Counted from the stretch's first letter, positions 46,301 to 55,102 are shown. The stretch is DNA of 64,000 nucleotides from Candidatus Uabimicrobium amorphum (GCF_009002475.1 NZ_AP019860.1:8553547-8617546), one strand, 5' to 3'. Notes: generated from the letters alone by a model not told the origin. Made by a program: numbers and translations.

Positions 46301-47854
46301 TTTTGCTTTCTGTTGCTGTAGACGTATTGCCTCGACGGCTTTTTGTTGCGCGCGTAAGTGTTCGCGGCCGATTAAAACAGTACTGGCCGCTAAACCTATG
46401 ATGATAAAAATCACCGATACTTTTAAACTTAGGCGTAAATTATTTGTGGTTTTTATCTGGCGCAACTTGCTAATTTTTTGCTGATTTATTTTTTTGCGTA
46501 GTTCTTTCACTTGTGGAGTGGTGATCTTCGAAATTTGTGCCTCTGCCAGTCCAATATCTCCATTGTGTAAGGCGATTTTAGCATACAACAGGCGTGCACT
46601 TTGCATCGCATCGCGAGCGATTTCATTCCCTTTCCACAATTCGATCGCTTGTTGAAAACGCGCAATGGATTGCGCGAATTGATCGTAGAGTTGACTGCGC
46701 TCGCCTTTTTGCAGAATAAGCTGTGCAGATGTCACCTTCACCACTTTTTTCTCACATGCGGCCAATATTTCACAGGCCTTATTGGAGATGGTATTGCTTT
46801 CGCGGTGCTTGATAAAATTTTCAATGGCCTTTTTAAACTCATGAACACATTGATAGCGCTGATGAAACTCTTTACTGAGTGCTTTGTGGCAAATTTCCTG
46901 TAGTTCTAACGGTGTTTTGGGGGGAAATTGCAATTTAGGTCCTTCGAGAACACAAGACACCACCTCCCAAACATCTTTCCCCATATGCGGAGGATCTCCG
47001 GTAATAATTTCGTATAAGATTCCTCCCAGCAAATAAATGTCTGTCCATGGCCCGATATTCTTACCTTTGCCCTGCGCTAGTTCAATCGGCATATAATGAG
47101 GCGTTCCCATCGGAGATTCAATTTTATGTTTCGATAGTGTTTTTTTCTGTACATCAGGCACTTCACTAATATCAACGGCAATTCCCCAATCCATAACTAA
47201 AACTTCGCCAAACTCGCCGATCATGATATTTTCCGGCTTGAGATCATTATGGATGATTTGCTTACTATGGGCAAAAGCCATGGCATTGCACACACTAAGA
47301 AGTATTTGTAAATGATCGTTTAAATCGTACTCAGGACTCAGCAGAATGTTATGCCACGAAGTTCCCCCCACTAATTTCATCGCCAAAATAACATCGCCAT
47401 TTTCACTTTGGCCAAGTTCGTGTACGGGAACGATATTAGGATGGTCGAGAAAAGCGGTCACCACCGCTTCGTTGATAAACTTTTCTTTTAAATGCGGAAC
47501 GCTATCGTTGTCGATGAGCTTTTTGATAGCAATTTCTCTTTGCAAACTAATTTGCTTTGCTTTGTAAATAACGCCCATTCCCCCACGAGCAATTTCCTCA
47601 GAAATGTCATAATTTACATTTGAAGGTTTTGCGTCGGAGTTGTAAGAAAAAACGTTGGGATCAATAACAGTGTTTTGCTCTTCAATTTTCTGATCAGAAA
47701 ATAGCTCGTCCATTTCCTGTTGAGAAAATGTAATTGCAGGAAGAGAAGACTTGGCTTTTGGGGGGACAGCGTGAGATTTATAGGTACTTCCAGGGTCTTG
47801 TTGCTCCTGCTCTTCTAATTTTTTCCACCGTTGCTGCAGTTTTTTCTTATCCAT
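43394..47854 (-). CDS. Ser/Thr protein kinase with WD40 propellers (DWG-type)
   Basis: About 1486 aa: low-complexity N-terminus (1-75); kinase domain (about 80-345) with ARGGMGVIYKA, beta3 Lys in IAIKK, HND in place of HRD at 202-204 (HNDLKPEN) and DWG instead of DFG at 222; the catalytic Asp, Lys and Asn remain. DWG and the ENIMIGEFGEVLVMDWG pattern are known from planctomycete kinases. Then a helical repeat region, a membrane helix (about 470-490), a coiled coil, and some 20 propeller strands ending near residue 1450. ATG 47854 is chosen over the longer frame. It follows the DUF350 gene and its terminator. Confidence 0.9.
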   Translation of the reverse strand: MDKKKLQQRWKKLEEQEQQDPGSTYKSHAVPPKAKSSLPAITFSQQEMDELFSDQKIEEQNTVIDPNVFSYNSDAKPSNVNYDISEEIARGGMGVIYKAKQISLQREIAIKKLIDNDSVPHLKEKFINEAVVTAFLDHPNIVPVHELGQSENGDVILAMKLVGGTSWHNILLSPEYDLNDHLQILLSVCNAMAFAHSKQIIHNDLKPENIMIGEFGEVLVMDWGIAVDISEVPDVQKKTLSKHKIESPMGTPHYMPIELAQGKGKNIGPWTDIYLLGGILYEIITGDPPHMGKDVWEVVSCVLEGPKLQFPPKTPLELQEICHKALSKEFHQRYQCVHEFKKAIENFIKHRESNTISNKACEILAACEKKVVKVTSAQLILQKGERSQLYDQFAQSIARFQQAIELWKGNEIARDAMQSARLLYAKIALHNGDIGLAEAQISKITTPQVKELRKKINQQKISKLRQIKTTNNLRLSLKVSVIFIIIGLAASTVLIGREHLRAQQKAVEAIRLQQQKAKDARKSRIKLAKISMSKAREAQKRQEWDKLGAYAAEALEFIKDTDGANSQIENIQRTARGLIATAIKKNFVLWKSPAPQNILSQQISKLMVCGKYIVCAVEEHCYICDLRGKIVLHLPECPESIRDISMTSDFVAIVLESGSIQIWNLSMAKLQLHFAIETDRVFAQFAAKDLLVYNTATTVNTWDLKSNTHNILYYQENIDALSVSQSIVASNAKDGMITYDLQTATTTNHEYRAEHIAVYEKFVFAALDAQTAKLWSGATLLHSLHDENVKINAIALNATWLVTVFANRSIGLWDIQTGKQLSTTPLDFDVHKVKFLDEKNVIIITKDQQLKIWNCEHQLPNSIFPGHTQKINALEFSGDGETIASVSDDNTMRLWQTSTGKLQKTLIGHSAGVNCVAFSANATLLVSGSKNKDSTSKLWNLEENTSHTLFQHNNQDIYSVAFSEDDKMAAVGSAETAATIWDVSTRSSLAILSHPAAIRKLFFVKEQLVTVCGDFDNKIRWWDTKTHRTSFEVSIPGNVTAIALCKSNKMLALVVDHNKIYLWDTYRKTLANTLGPYTYAISTLSISQDMIAICTSKSTMELLSLKTGYPIKTIPTTTPMDCIALSPKDHVIAATANEQLQLWRIPARAHQSQPGKRILVNSSKKYIVSSLQNDVLIYDNTLTKRARKSTSVTVEMFQPHKNAVIANDDKQVVIWDLDEDEPQQTNIFGKFMSVSPSGNIMAINYGDADIGFFDVRANQDLGKIRLNAHSPQQILVKFVDEKNSVVATQDTFFLYDTSANQDIQTLMKDARAIKFTANIRSIKVFEGDIFVATQNHIYRLDKTLMTTRTITAAKEISHFAVGTQNIILAGTNGSIYVWNRKDQQFTHSFNASYGEIDDVCLLDDHTAVISANNYITRWSISPAKAVVYSTTWTNALKSKFHKENQHWVLETHLDFSPKATAQNLFGFSISDNLSTKKVSAKKYIFP

Positions 47855-47893
47855 ATTTGTATCCAAAAAAATCACGTTTGGCAAAACCAAACA

Positions 47894-47922
47894 ATAAGGC
47901 GTGTCACATGTACACGCCTTAT
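47894..47922 (-). terminator. Terminator after histone-tailed DUF350 gene
   Basis: ATAAGGCGTGT (47894-47904), loop CACATGT, ACACGCCTTAT (47912-47922): a perfect 11-bp stem placed 8 bp after the gene's stop and followed on the minus strand by a T-rich stretch. Confidence 0.75.
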
Positions 47923-47929
47923 CAAAAAT

Positions 47930-49948
47930 TTATAGTAGCGTTTGTATCACTAGACCAGTAACTATGTATACACAAATAATTACTAACGTTACCGCGGGAT
48001 TTTTTTGTTCCACTTCCTGAGTAATGGATATGCGAAAAAACAACATTCTTGACGCCCATAATCCCATGAATAATAGAAGAATGATTGCCAAAAACCCTGC
48101 AATAAGAGCCGTAGTTGCTTTGTGCGCTGTTATCAACAGTAGGTTATTGTTGTAAACCTCTATCGAATCTCCATTACTTTTAATAACATATTGTATGTAG
48201 TAGCCAGGATTTTTAATGACCCATACATTTGGCTGCTCTGATTTCACCATCGCTTTTGGACTGAGAGGGCAGCCTTTGTTTTCGAATAACTCAATCATTT
48301 GATTACTAATATCATTTTGCGAAAAGTCTTCCTCCATCTTGTGTTCTGCAACAAAAATAGGCGGGTTTTTCCATTCAATATTGGAGATAGAGGCAGCGAT
48401 TACCAATCCTACTCCGACAAGAAAACCACCAAATAAAATTCCAGCAGACACATTATCGCGCATTTCTACTTCGTAATGAAAATCAAAACGCGATACTTTA
48501 GTGAAGATCCAGCCGCTGACAACAAATATAATTTGTCCTACGATAAAAGCAGAGGTAATGGCGAGTATATACTCAATAGCTCCTTGTTCTATTCTAGAAC
48601 TGAAACTGTTCATCAAAATAAGACCCGTAGCGATAAAACCACCGCAGCAAATAGCTGCCGTTCCTAAATTGCGATCCGTGGCCAATTCTTTTTCAATGGA
48701 AAAACGATATAAAATTAGCTTGTCGAGCACTTTTTGCGAAATAACCAATAGCACAATACTAATTAATATACCGGGAATCAAATTACTCATGATACTTGGT
48801 AAACTATCCAGTAAGTTATCTTTTGCCACATGAGAGACGGAACCAATAATTGCTAAAGATATTCCAATCATGTAACCCGCTAGGCTAATACCAACCGCAG
48901 GGTTGTCTTCTTCGGTGAGCTGCTCTTTTAAAGAAAAAGAATAGGTTTTTTCATAGATAAATTTTGCAAAGACTAACGTCAATACCACAAAGATTAAAAT
49001 GGGAAAAATCGTCAGTATTTGCATTGCCTTGTTCGAGATACTAATAGAAGGAATGTCAACAGTTGTGGTTTCCATCATAAATACAGAAAGCGGTATCATC
49101 GCGACCATAATGATTAAAGTAAAAATCAGAGGTGTGCTCAAACGTTTTTTCTTTACGTCACTGTGCTTAACAAGAGCAGTGACTTCGATGATTTCTGCTT
49201 TTGCTGCCTTCTTACGTGTAGTTTTCTTTTTCGGTTTGGTCTGTGTATCCTTGTCAGCAGCTTTTGTTGTTTTCGCAGTAGATTTTTTACGCGTAGTTTT
49301 CTTTTTCGGCTTTTCTTCTTCTACAGAATCCGCATCTTCTTCTTTCGCTTTTTTTGTGGTTTTCGTCTTTGCGGTAGATTTTTTACGTGTAGTTTTCTTT
49401 TTCGGCTTTTCTTCTTCTACAGAATCCGCATCTTCTTCTGTTGTTTTTTTTGTGGTCTTCGCCTTTGCGGTAGATTTTTTACGTGTAGTTTTCTTTTTCG
49501 GCTTTTCTTCTTCTACAGAATCCGCATCTTCTTCTTTCGCTTTTTTTGTGGTCTTCGCCTTTGCGGTAGATTTTTTACGCGTGGTTTTCTTTTTCGGCTT
49601 TTCTTCTTCTACAGAATCCGCATCTTCTTCTTTCGCTTTTTTTGTGGTTTTCGTCTTTGCGGTAGATTTTTTACGCGTGGTTTTCTTTTTCGGCTTTTCT
49701 TCTTCTACAGAATCCGCATCTTCTTCTGTTGTTTTTTTTGTGGTCTTCGCCTTCGCGGTAGATTTCTTACGTGTAGTTTTCTTTTTGGGCTTTTCCTCTT
49801 CAACTTCATCTTCTACTTTAGATGCCTTTTTGGTTTTGGAGGTTGATTTGCGTGTGGTTTTTTTTGAGGAAGATTTCTTCGTGTTTTGTGCTTTTTCTAT
49901 CTCGGGATCTTGATTTTCTTCAACTTTTTCTGTCTTTTTTTTTGCCAT
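47930..49948 (-). CDS. DUF350 membrane protein with histone H1-like lysine-rich repeat N-terminus
   Basis: 672 aa. Residues 1-270 are made of Lys/Thr/Ala/Pro/Glu repeats; five full 32-residue units of the type EEEKPKKKTTRKKSTAK...EEDADSV alternate basic and acidic blocks, similar to histone H1/AlgP tails. Residues about 285-670 contain roughly ten membrane helices with at least three DUF350 signatures (DNPAVGISLAGYMIGISLA; DRNLGTAAICCGGF; RDNVSAGILFGGFLVG). DUF350 (YjfL/UPF0719-like) proteins are of unknown function. The tail has no signal peptide and is presumably cytoplasmic, so it could bind nucleic acid or polyanions and tether them to the membrane. GAGGATAAAATACGA precedes the ATG. Confidence 0.85.
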   Translation of the reverse strand: MAKKKTEKVEENQDPEIEKAQNTKKSSSKKTTRKSTSKTKKASKVEDEVEEEKPKKKTTRKKSTAKAKTTKKTTEEDADSVEEEKPKKKTTRKKSTAKTKTTKKAKEEDADSVEEEKPKKKTTRKKSTAKAKTTKKAKEEDADSVEEEKPKKKTTRKKSTAKAKTTKKTTEEDADSVEEEKPKKKTTRKKSTAKTKTTKKAKEEDADSVEEEKPKKKTTRKKSTAKTTKAADKDTQTKPKKKTTRKKAAKAEIIEVTALVKHSDVKKKRLSTPLIFTLIIMVAMIPLSVFMMETTTVDIPSISISNKAMQILTIFPILIFVVLTLVFAKFIYEKTYSFSLKEQLTEEDNPAVGISLAGYMIGISLAIIGSVSHVAKDNLLDSLPSIMSNLIPGILISIVLLVISQKVLDKLILYRFSIEKELATDRNLGTAAICCGGFIATGLILMNSFSSRIEQGAIEYILAITSAFIVGQIIFVVSGWIFTKVSRFDFHYEVEMRDNVSAGILFGGFLVGVGLVIAASISNIEWKNPPIFVAEHKMEEDFSQNDISNQMIELFENKGCPLSPKAMVKSEQPNVWVIKNPGYYIQYVIKSNGDSIEVYNNNLLLITAHKATTALIAGFLAIILLLFMGLWASRMLFFRISITQEVEQKNPAVTLVIICVYIVTGLVIQTLL
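49263..49790. repeat. 96-bp in-frame tandem repeats in the DUF350 gene
   Basis: At least five near-identical 96-bp units encode the 32-residue histone-like repeat. Variation is confined to a few codons (AKA/AKT, KTT/KAK). Boundaries approximate. Confidence 0.85.
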
Positions 49949-50084
49949 TCGTATTTTATCCTCATAAAGTTTAAAAGTGGTATTTAAAACCGTACAATTT
50001 TGCTCTGTTTGTAAAGTAGCACAAAATTCTACATCGTAGCACCTTTATCGGCATTTTATATTATAACGTGAGAAAAGCGAAGTA

Positions 50085-50972
50085 TCACAATTTTCCTTTC
50101 TTTTTTTTAAAAAAATGCCATAGACCTTTGAGTGAAACACGTGCCATTGTGGAATTACCTTTCAAGAACAATTGTAAAATTTCCAAACTTCTGAAGGCAA
50201 AAATGTAAGGAAGGAGATACCAACGATACTTTTGAATGAAGACAAGAGAGTTGCGAAACATATAATAGTAGTAGATTTTCGACTGTTGCCCCACACTTTG
50301 CGATATCTTATGCCACACACGCGAACGCGGTTCATAAACAACTCTTAATCCACAACGTTGTACTGCGAAATTCCAATCGCTGTCTTCAAAATATAAAAAA
50401 TACTCTTCGGGCATTAAACCTACTTTGGCAATGGCTTCTGCGCTAATCAATAAACTGCAACCGGAAATAAAATCCACATCTTGTTGTTGTGAAAATTGTG
50501 GACCATCTTCTTGTAACATACCAATATGTTGTGTGTAACCCGTACGTTGAAGAAACTTTCCTCCGGCAAACCACAGTTTATTTGAATCATAGTAATAAAT
50601 TTTCGATCCAACGATACCAATTCGCGGATCACTTTCCGCGGTGTCAATAAGAGCACGGAGCGTAAGCGGTTCTATTACCGTATCATTGTTTAGTAGCCAA
50701 AAGTACTGACAGTTATATTTTTCTTGTGCATAGCGAATGCCAAAGTTATTGCCCCCCGCAAAGCCGAGATTATCACCACTTTGCAGGATCGTAACGTCAG
50801 GAGCGTCGCCAAAATTCTCCATCAAGATCTCATATGACTGATCCGAAGAGTTGTTGTCAACAACAACCATATGGAAAGAGGTGTCTTGTAATTTTTGACA
50901 AGATTTTACACACTCTACTGTGTCTTGCCAACCATTCCAGTTAACGAGTATAATAGCCGTTTTTATTTGCAT
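50085..50972 (-). CDS. Glycosyltransferase family 2
   Basis: 295 aa GT-A fold: N-terminal IILVNWNG...VDNNSSD nucleotide-binding segment, then NLGFAGGNNFGI and the catalytic metal DxD region WLLNNDTVIEP, then FISGCSLLI and EEYFLYFEDSDWN, the pattern of rhamnosyl/galactofuranosyl-type transferases. No membrane helix except a possible C-terminal amphipathic segment. Overlaps the HEAT-repeat gene by 10 bp. Confidence 0.9.
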   Translation of the reverse strand: MQIKTAIILVNWNGWQDTVECVKSCQKLQDTSFHMVVVDNNSSDQSYEILMENFGDAPDVTILQSGDNLGFAGGNNFGIRYAQEKYNCQYFWLLNNDTVIEPLTLRALIDTAESDPRIGIVGSKIYYYDSNKLWFAGGKFLQRTGYTQHIGMLQEDGPQFSQQQDVDFISGCSLLISAEAIAKVGLMPEEYFLYFEDSDWNFAVQRCGLRVVYEPRSRVWHKISQSVGQQSKIYYYYMFRNSLVFIQKYRWYLLPYIFAFRSLEILQLFLKGNSTMARVSLKGLWHFFKKKKGKL

Positions 50973-52027
50973 AATAAAATCTTTAAAGTCGCTTTTGCCG
51001 CTTGCAAACCTAATATCCAGTGAGAACGAAGTAATACAGGCTCTAGTAAATACACCAATTGTGGCTGTCGCGATTTTTCCACAGCAACCACAATCGCCGC
51101 CCGTACATTTTCCCGACCATACTGTAGCAGAGGTTCCGCAAAGCGTAATAGAGAATAGTGTTGGCGTTGTGAAATTTGTTCGACAACATGTAGCTGTAGT
51201 TCTTCGTCTTTGGCGTTTAGAGCATTGCTTACTATTTTTTGCGCTGCTTCAGGATGCTGATTATATAAAATCAGTGTCGCCGTAATTTTTGTACGTATAT
51301 CTGGTGTTTCGGTAGGTTTCAATAACTCCGTGGGGGAAATAGCGCTTTCTCCCAGTTTGAGTATACTTTCAATCGCTGCGAGTTTGTGATCCCAGTCACC
51401 GCTGACGATCATATTCTGTAACACAGGTAAAGCCTCGCGTTTTCCAAGTTCTGCGAGTTTTTGTGCGGTAAGAAATTGCACCCAAGCATCAGCACAATCT
51501 AACATCTCATAGAGAAACTTATAGCCTTGTTGATGCTTGCGTGCCAAATGGTAAGCCCCTTCTAAACGGAGTAAATACGGCAATTCGTAATCACCATTTG
51601 CTATTTTTTTCAGTTCGCCTACCGCCTTTTTATTGCCACAAATAGGTAGTGACTCCACTGCGCATTTTTTCACATAATCACTCTTGTCACGCAGGGCGTT
51701 TGCTATTTGAGTAAAATATTCACCAGAGTTTAGTTGGGCAAAAGCAAGTATAGCCTGCCCACGAGTGTGGGCATCGCTATCTTGAGAAGCATATTTATCA
51801 ATAACGGAACAAAATTCGGCTTTTTGTGACGCGGCAATCGCTTTTACCGCACGTTCGCGAATTAGAGCACTTTGATGTTGTAGTCCTTCGACAACAGTAT
51901 CTAATCCTCTGTCATCGCAAACATGAGCAAAAGCTTCACATGCGCTAAACCTGATGAACCACTCTTGGTGTTGGTAATTTTGTTCTAATAAATTATAAGC
52001 ATGGTGCTGGAGTTGTGCAGGGTCCAT
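50963..52027 (-). CDS. HEAT-repeat protein
   Basis: 354 aa of paired helices, about nine HEAT/PBS-type repeats (RDKSDYVKKCAVESLPICG; HSALIRERAVKAIAAS-like units). No catalytic motif. AAAGGTAACT precedes the ATG. It lies between the TPR protein and GT2 genes in a tight operon and is probably a scaffold. Confidence 0.85.
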   Translation of the reverse strand: MDPAQLQHHAYNLLEQNYQHQEWFIRFSACEAFAHVCDDRGLDTVVEGLQHQSALIRERAVKAIAASQKAEFCSVIDKYASQDSDAHTRGQAILAFAQLNSGEYFTQIANALRDKSDYVKKCAVESLPICGNKKAVGELKKIANGDYELPYLLRLEGAYHLARKHQQGYKFLYEMLDCADAWVQFLTAQKLAELGKREALPVLQNMIVSGDWDHKLAAIESILKLGESAISPTELLKPTETPDIRTKITATLILYNQHPEAAQKIVSNALNAKDEELQLHVVEQISQRQHYSLLRFAEPLLQYGRENVRAAIVVAVEKSRQPQLVYLLEPVLLRSHWILGLQAAKATLKILLCK

Positions 52028-52035
52028 AGTTACCT

Positions 52036-54195
52036 TTACTTTTTGAGATTTCGGGCATATATTTCGTCTTGTACTGCTTCCTCATCACGTTTTAATTTTC
52101 GGTATATCTTGGCGCGTTGTATATAGTAATGAGATTTACTTGGCAGTAACTTTACCGCTAAATCATAACTCTGCAACGCAAGACGGATATACGATGGATT
52201 TTTGGTCTTTTTATGCAAGCCTTCGTAAGCACGCCCTTTCAGTAAATAGACGTCCGATAAACCGGGATCATATTTCAACGCCGATTCCACATCTTCAATA
52301 GCCTTTTCAAAAGCTTTGAGTTTAAGGTAACTAATGCAACGATATTTGTATATCTCTGACTTTTCCGGAGCTACCACGATGGCTTTTTTGTAACTCTCTA
52401 TCGCTTTTTTATATTTTTTTTGTATATGCAAAATTTGTCCTTGGTACAAAAAAGCCAGATACAATTTCGGGTTTAAAATCAAAGATTTTTTATAAAAGTT
52501 CATTGCTTCTTGCAACTCACCATATTGTTGATAGTCTTGCCCCATTTCAAGATAGATATACGCTTGCTGCGAGATGTAAGAATTACTCTTATCATATAAT
52601 GCGCTAACTTTAGGAGCAAGCGCTCGATCTAAAGTCATCGCCTTTTTGTAGTCCTCGCTTGCTTCAATAAAATTATTTCTCTTGTCGTGTATTTTTCCAC
52701 GCTCGTAGTAGGCCCCTGCAAGTGTCGGGTCTTCTTTTATGGCTTTGCTAAAAAACTCATATGCCTTTTTCGTCTTTTTTTGTTGGTTGTATATTTTCCC
52801 GAGTTCGTAGTATGTGGGTGCGTGTTTTTTTATCTTGAGTACGCGCTGAAAATCCTCTGCCGCTTTTGCAGAATTGCCTAGGGCAAGATAAGTAGCGCCT
52901 CGGTTGTAGAAAGCTTCCCAGTACTTTGGATTTCGTTCGATGGCATACGAAAAAGATTTCACCGCTTGCTGATGCTTATACTTTTTCCCCAAACTAATAC
53001 CACGATAATAATAGCCTTTCGGGTCTTTGGCATCCACCAGAATGGACAATTCTGCTTGGAATAATGCTTTGTCGTACTGCTTTTTACTTTGTAGTTCAAC
53101 ACACTTGTCGAGAAAGATGCGATTGTATTTCGCATATTTTTGTAACTCTTTGATCATTTCTTGCTGTGTTTGACGAAAATTCTTAATATGCTGGCGCATG
53201 TTGCTGATCTGTTCGCGTCTTTTATCCGAAAAAGTACTCCCGTGCAATTTATTCATCAGCACCACAAAATCTTTGGTGTCTTTTTGCAAAGCCGTAGCGC
53301 GGTCAATAATTTTCTGCAAAGGCATTACTTTTTTCACGTTTAATTGGATACGCGCGGCCGCCCTAGCAATATAACGTGCATAATTTACTTTTTCAAATTG
53401 ATCAAACTCATCAAAAAGACTTTGCAACTCTTCGCGATATCCACGTTTCGATTTTTGTACATAGGGACGAATTCGTAGTAGAGCTTTGTTAATGTCCTGA
53501 GGTTTACTGTAACGCATTCTTCGCGCATCTTTATAATACTTTTGCGCGTTCAAGTAATTTTGTTGTTTTTCCAACACACGCGCTTTCAAATATAAAAAGC
53601 TAGGATTTAGCGGACGTATTTTTAAAGCCCAATTGCATAAAGATTCCGCTTTGTCGAATTTTTTTTGCTTAAAAGCTTTTCGGTAGCGCTTAGTGATATT
53701 CTCGAGAACCTCATCTTGAGAGGGAAGTATTTTCGCGACAATGTCATTCGCCAATTTCTCTAATGTGTCCACACGTCCACGAAGAGCAGTTGACTTAAGA
53801 ATGGCGTTATTGTCTGTTTGGATTAAACGCACACTTATGGCCAATTCGTTTTCCACAGGAAAAACGATTTCTCCTTGTAAAATAAAACTAAACAGTTTGG
53901 ATATTTTTGCAGTGTGTTTTGTTCGATATTTTATATTTCTCAACTTCTTCGGAGAAAGTTTTTGCGCTTTTAATTCTTCCGCCGCCTGTTTTGGTGGCTT
54001 GACCGTATATGTTTTTGTTTGATAAGCGGCTTTGAGTAAATTTTTATTTAAATTTGTCGTAATACTACGATGATAGGCGTTTTGTACTTTACTCTCCAAA
54101 CTCAAGGGCATGACAAATAGAGTATCGGCTTCTTGAGCTGCAATCGTATGGAAGGCAAGTACTGTTGATAATATGAGTACTAATTTCTTGATCAT
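52036..54195 (-). CDS. Exported TPR-repeat protein
   Basis: 719 aa. Signal peptide MIKKLVLILSTVLAFHTIAA; an N-terminal domain (about 22-155) with the ADTLFVMPLSL...IQTDNNAILKS pattern seen in bacterial proteins that precede TPRs; then about 14 TPR motifs (residues 165-719; AFYNRGATYLALGNSAKAAEDFQ is a typical unit) interrupted by a coiled coil near 270-320. Periplasmic scaffold; first gene of the operon TPR-HEAT-GT2. Confidence 0.88.
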   Translation of the reverse strand: MIKKLVLILSTVLAFHTIAAQEADTLFVMPLSLESKVQNAYHRSITTNLNKNLLKAAYQTKTYTVKPPKQAAEELKAQKLSPKKLRNIKYRTKHTAKISKLFSFILQGEIVFPVENELAISVRLIQTDNNAILKSTALRGRVDTLEKLANDIVAKILPSQDEVLENITKRYRKAFKQKKFDKAESLCNWALKIRPLNPSFLYLKARVLEKQQNYLNAQKYYKDARRMRYSKPQDINKALLRIRPYVQKSKRGYREELQSLFDEFDQFEKVNYARYIARAAARIQLNVKKVMPLQKIIDRATALQKDTKDFVVLMNKLHGSTFSDKRREQISNMRQHIKNFRQTQQEMIKELQKYAKYNRIFLDKCVELQSKKQYDKALFQAELSILVDAKDPKGYYYRGISLGKKYKHQQAVKSFSYAIERNPKYWEAFYNRGATYLALGNSAKAAEDFQRVLKIKKHAPTYYELGKIYNQQKKTKKAYEFFSKAIKEDPTLAGAYYERGKIHDKRNNFIEASEDYKKAMTLDRALAPKVSALYDKSNSYISQQAYIYLEMGQDYQQYGELQEAMNFYKKSLILNPKLYLAFLYQGQILHIQKKYKKAIESYKKAIVVAPEKSEIYKYRCISYLKLKAFEKAIEDVESALKYDPGLSDVYLLKGRAYEGLHKKTKNPSYIRLALQSYDLAVKLLPSKSHYYIQRAKIYRKLKRDEEAVQDEIYARNLKK

Positions 54196-54379
54196 AGAGA
54201 TTTCCTTAACTATATTACCCTTTATTTGTAGAGTTAAACGGGTTATTATTTTGTGATAAAGTACTCCGCCATTTTTGCGTTGACGAAAAGTTCAACACTG
54301 CGGAGATTGTATTGATTGTAATAAACTGCGCACTGTAAATTTTTGTGTACAAAACAGTAATAGTCAAGAGTAGATTTTT

Positions 54380-54949
54380 TTAGCCAACGACAATGCCTAA
54401 TTCTTGCGTCAATTGTTCTAGTTGAGTTTGAAAATTCTCTAATGTGCCATCATTTGTTATGTAATAATCGCAGAGAGCTATAGGACCGCCCTTTTCGATT
54501 TGTTCGATCTCGGCAAAATCTCTTTTTTCAGATTCTTCAGCTGACAAGGGACGTGTAGGACGATTTTGCAAACGTTCATAGCGTACGCCTCTCTTCGCGA
54601 TAACGGCCAAAAGAATTAGTGGTACGTTGGTATTTTGTCGCAAAAAAGTATATTCACTCCAACTGTACAAACCATCTAAAAGTACATAGTTGTTTGTCTC
54701 CAAGTGCTCATTAATTTTTGGCAGTGATAGTTTCGCATATGCCCCCATGCCATGTTGCTCTCTCAATGCAACGCGGGTTTTTTTTTCATTGTCTTGCCCA
54801 GGCTCCAAGCCACGATTTTTCATTTCTTGTAAGGTAATGTCACCAAAATAAATATATGGCATTTGGTATTTCTGAACCAACAAGTCAACAGCCGTTGATT
54901 TTCCTGAGCCAGCCATACCAACTACCGCGAGAATTTTTTTGTCACTCAT
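54380..54949 (-). CDS. P-loop kinase, UPF0200/dephospho-CoA kinase-like
   Basis: 189 aa. Walker A GMAGSGKST (11-19), YFGDI, the segment LREQHGMGAYAKL, LLDGLYSWSEY (Walker B-like), RPTRPLSAEES and KRDFAEIEQIEKGG, all characteristic of the UPF0200 group, mostly archaeal, related to dephospho-CoA kinases and AAA-type nucleotide kinases. Substrate uncertain. Downstream of a long non-coding region on the other strand; no operon partner. Confidence 0.8.
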   Translation of the reverse strand: MSDKKILAVVGMAGSGKSTAVDLLVQKYQMPYIYFGDITLQEMKNRGLEPGQDNEKKTRVALREQHGMGAYAKLSLPKINEHLETNNYVLLDGLYSWSEYTFLRQNTNVPLILLAVIAKRGVRYERLQNRPTRPLSAEESEKRDFAEIEQIEKGGPIALCDYYITNDGTLENFQTQLEQLTQELGIVVG

Positions 54950-55102
54950 TTTGTTTTTTCCATTGTTTTAGAATCATGAATAAACCTTTCTCCCATCATA
55001 GCGTGAGATCGCGTTTGTCTCAAGCTTTTTCTACCATCTAAATCGAAAAACATTTTATCTTGAAAGTATTGATAATTATGGAAAAATAATTATTGGAATC
55101 AC

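Noticed and set aside
48999..49913. 304-codon and 227-codon plus-strand ORFs rich in Phe/Ser/Val
   Set aside because: Antisense shadows of the 96-bp repeats of the lysine-rich tail.
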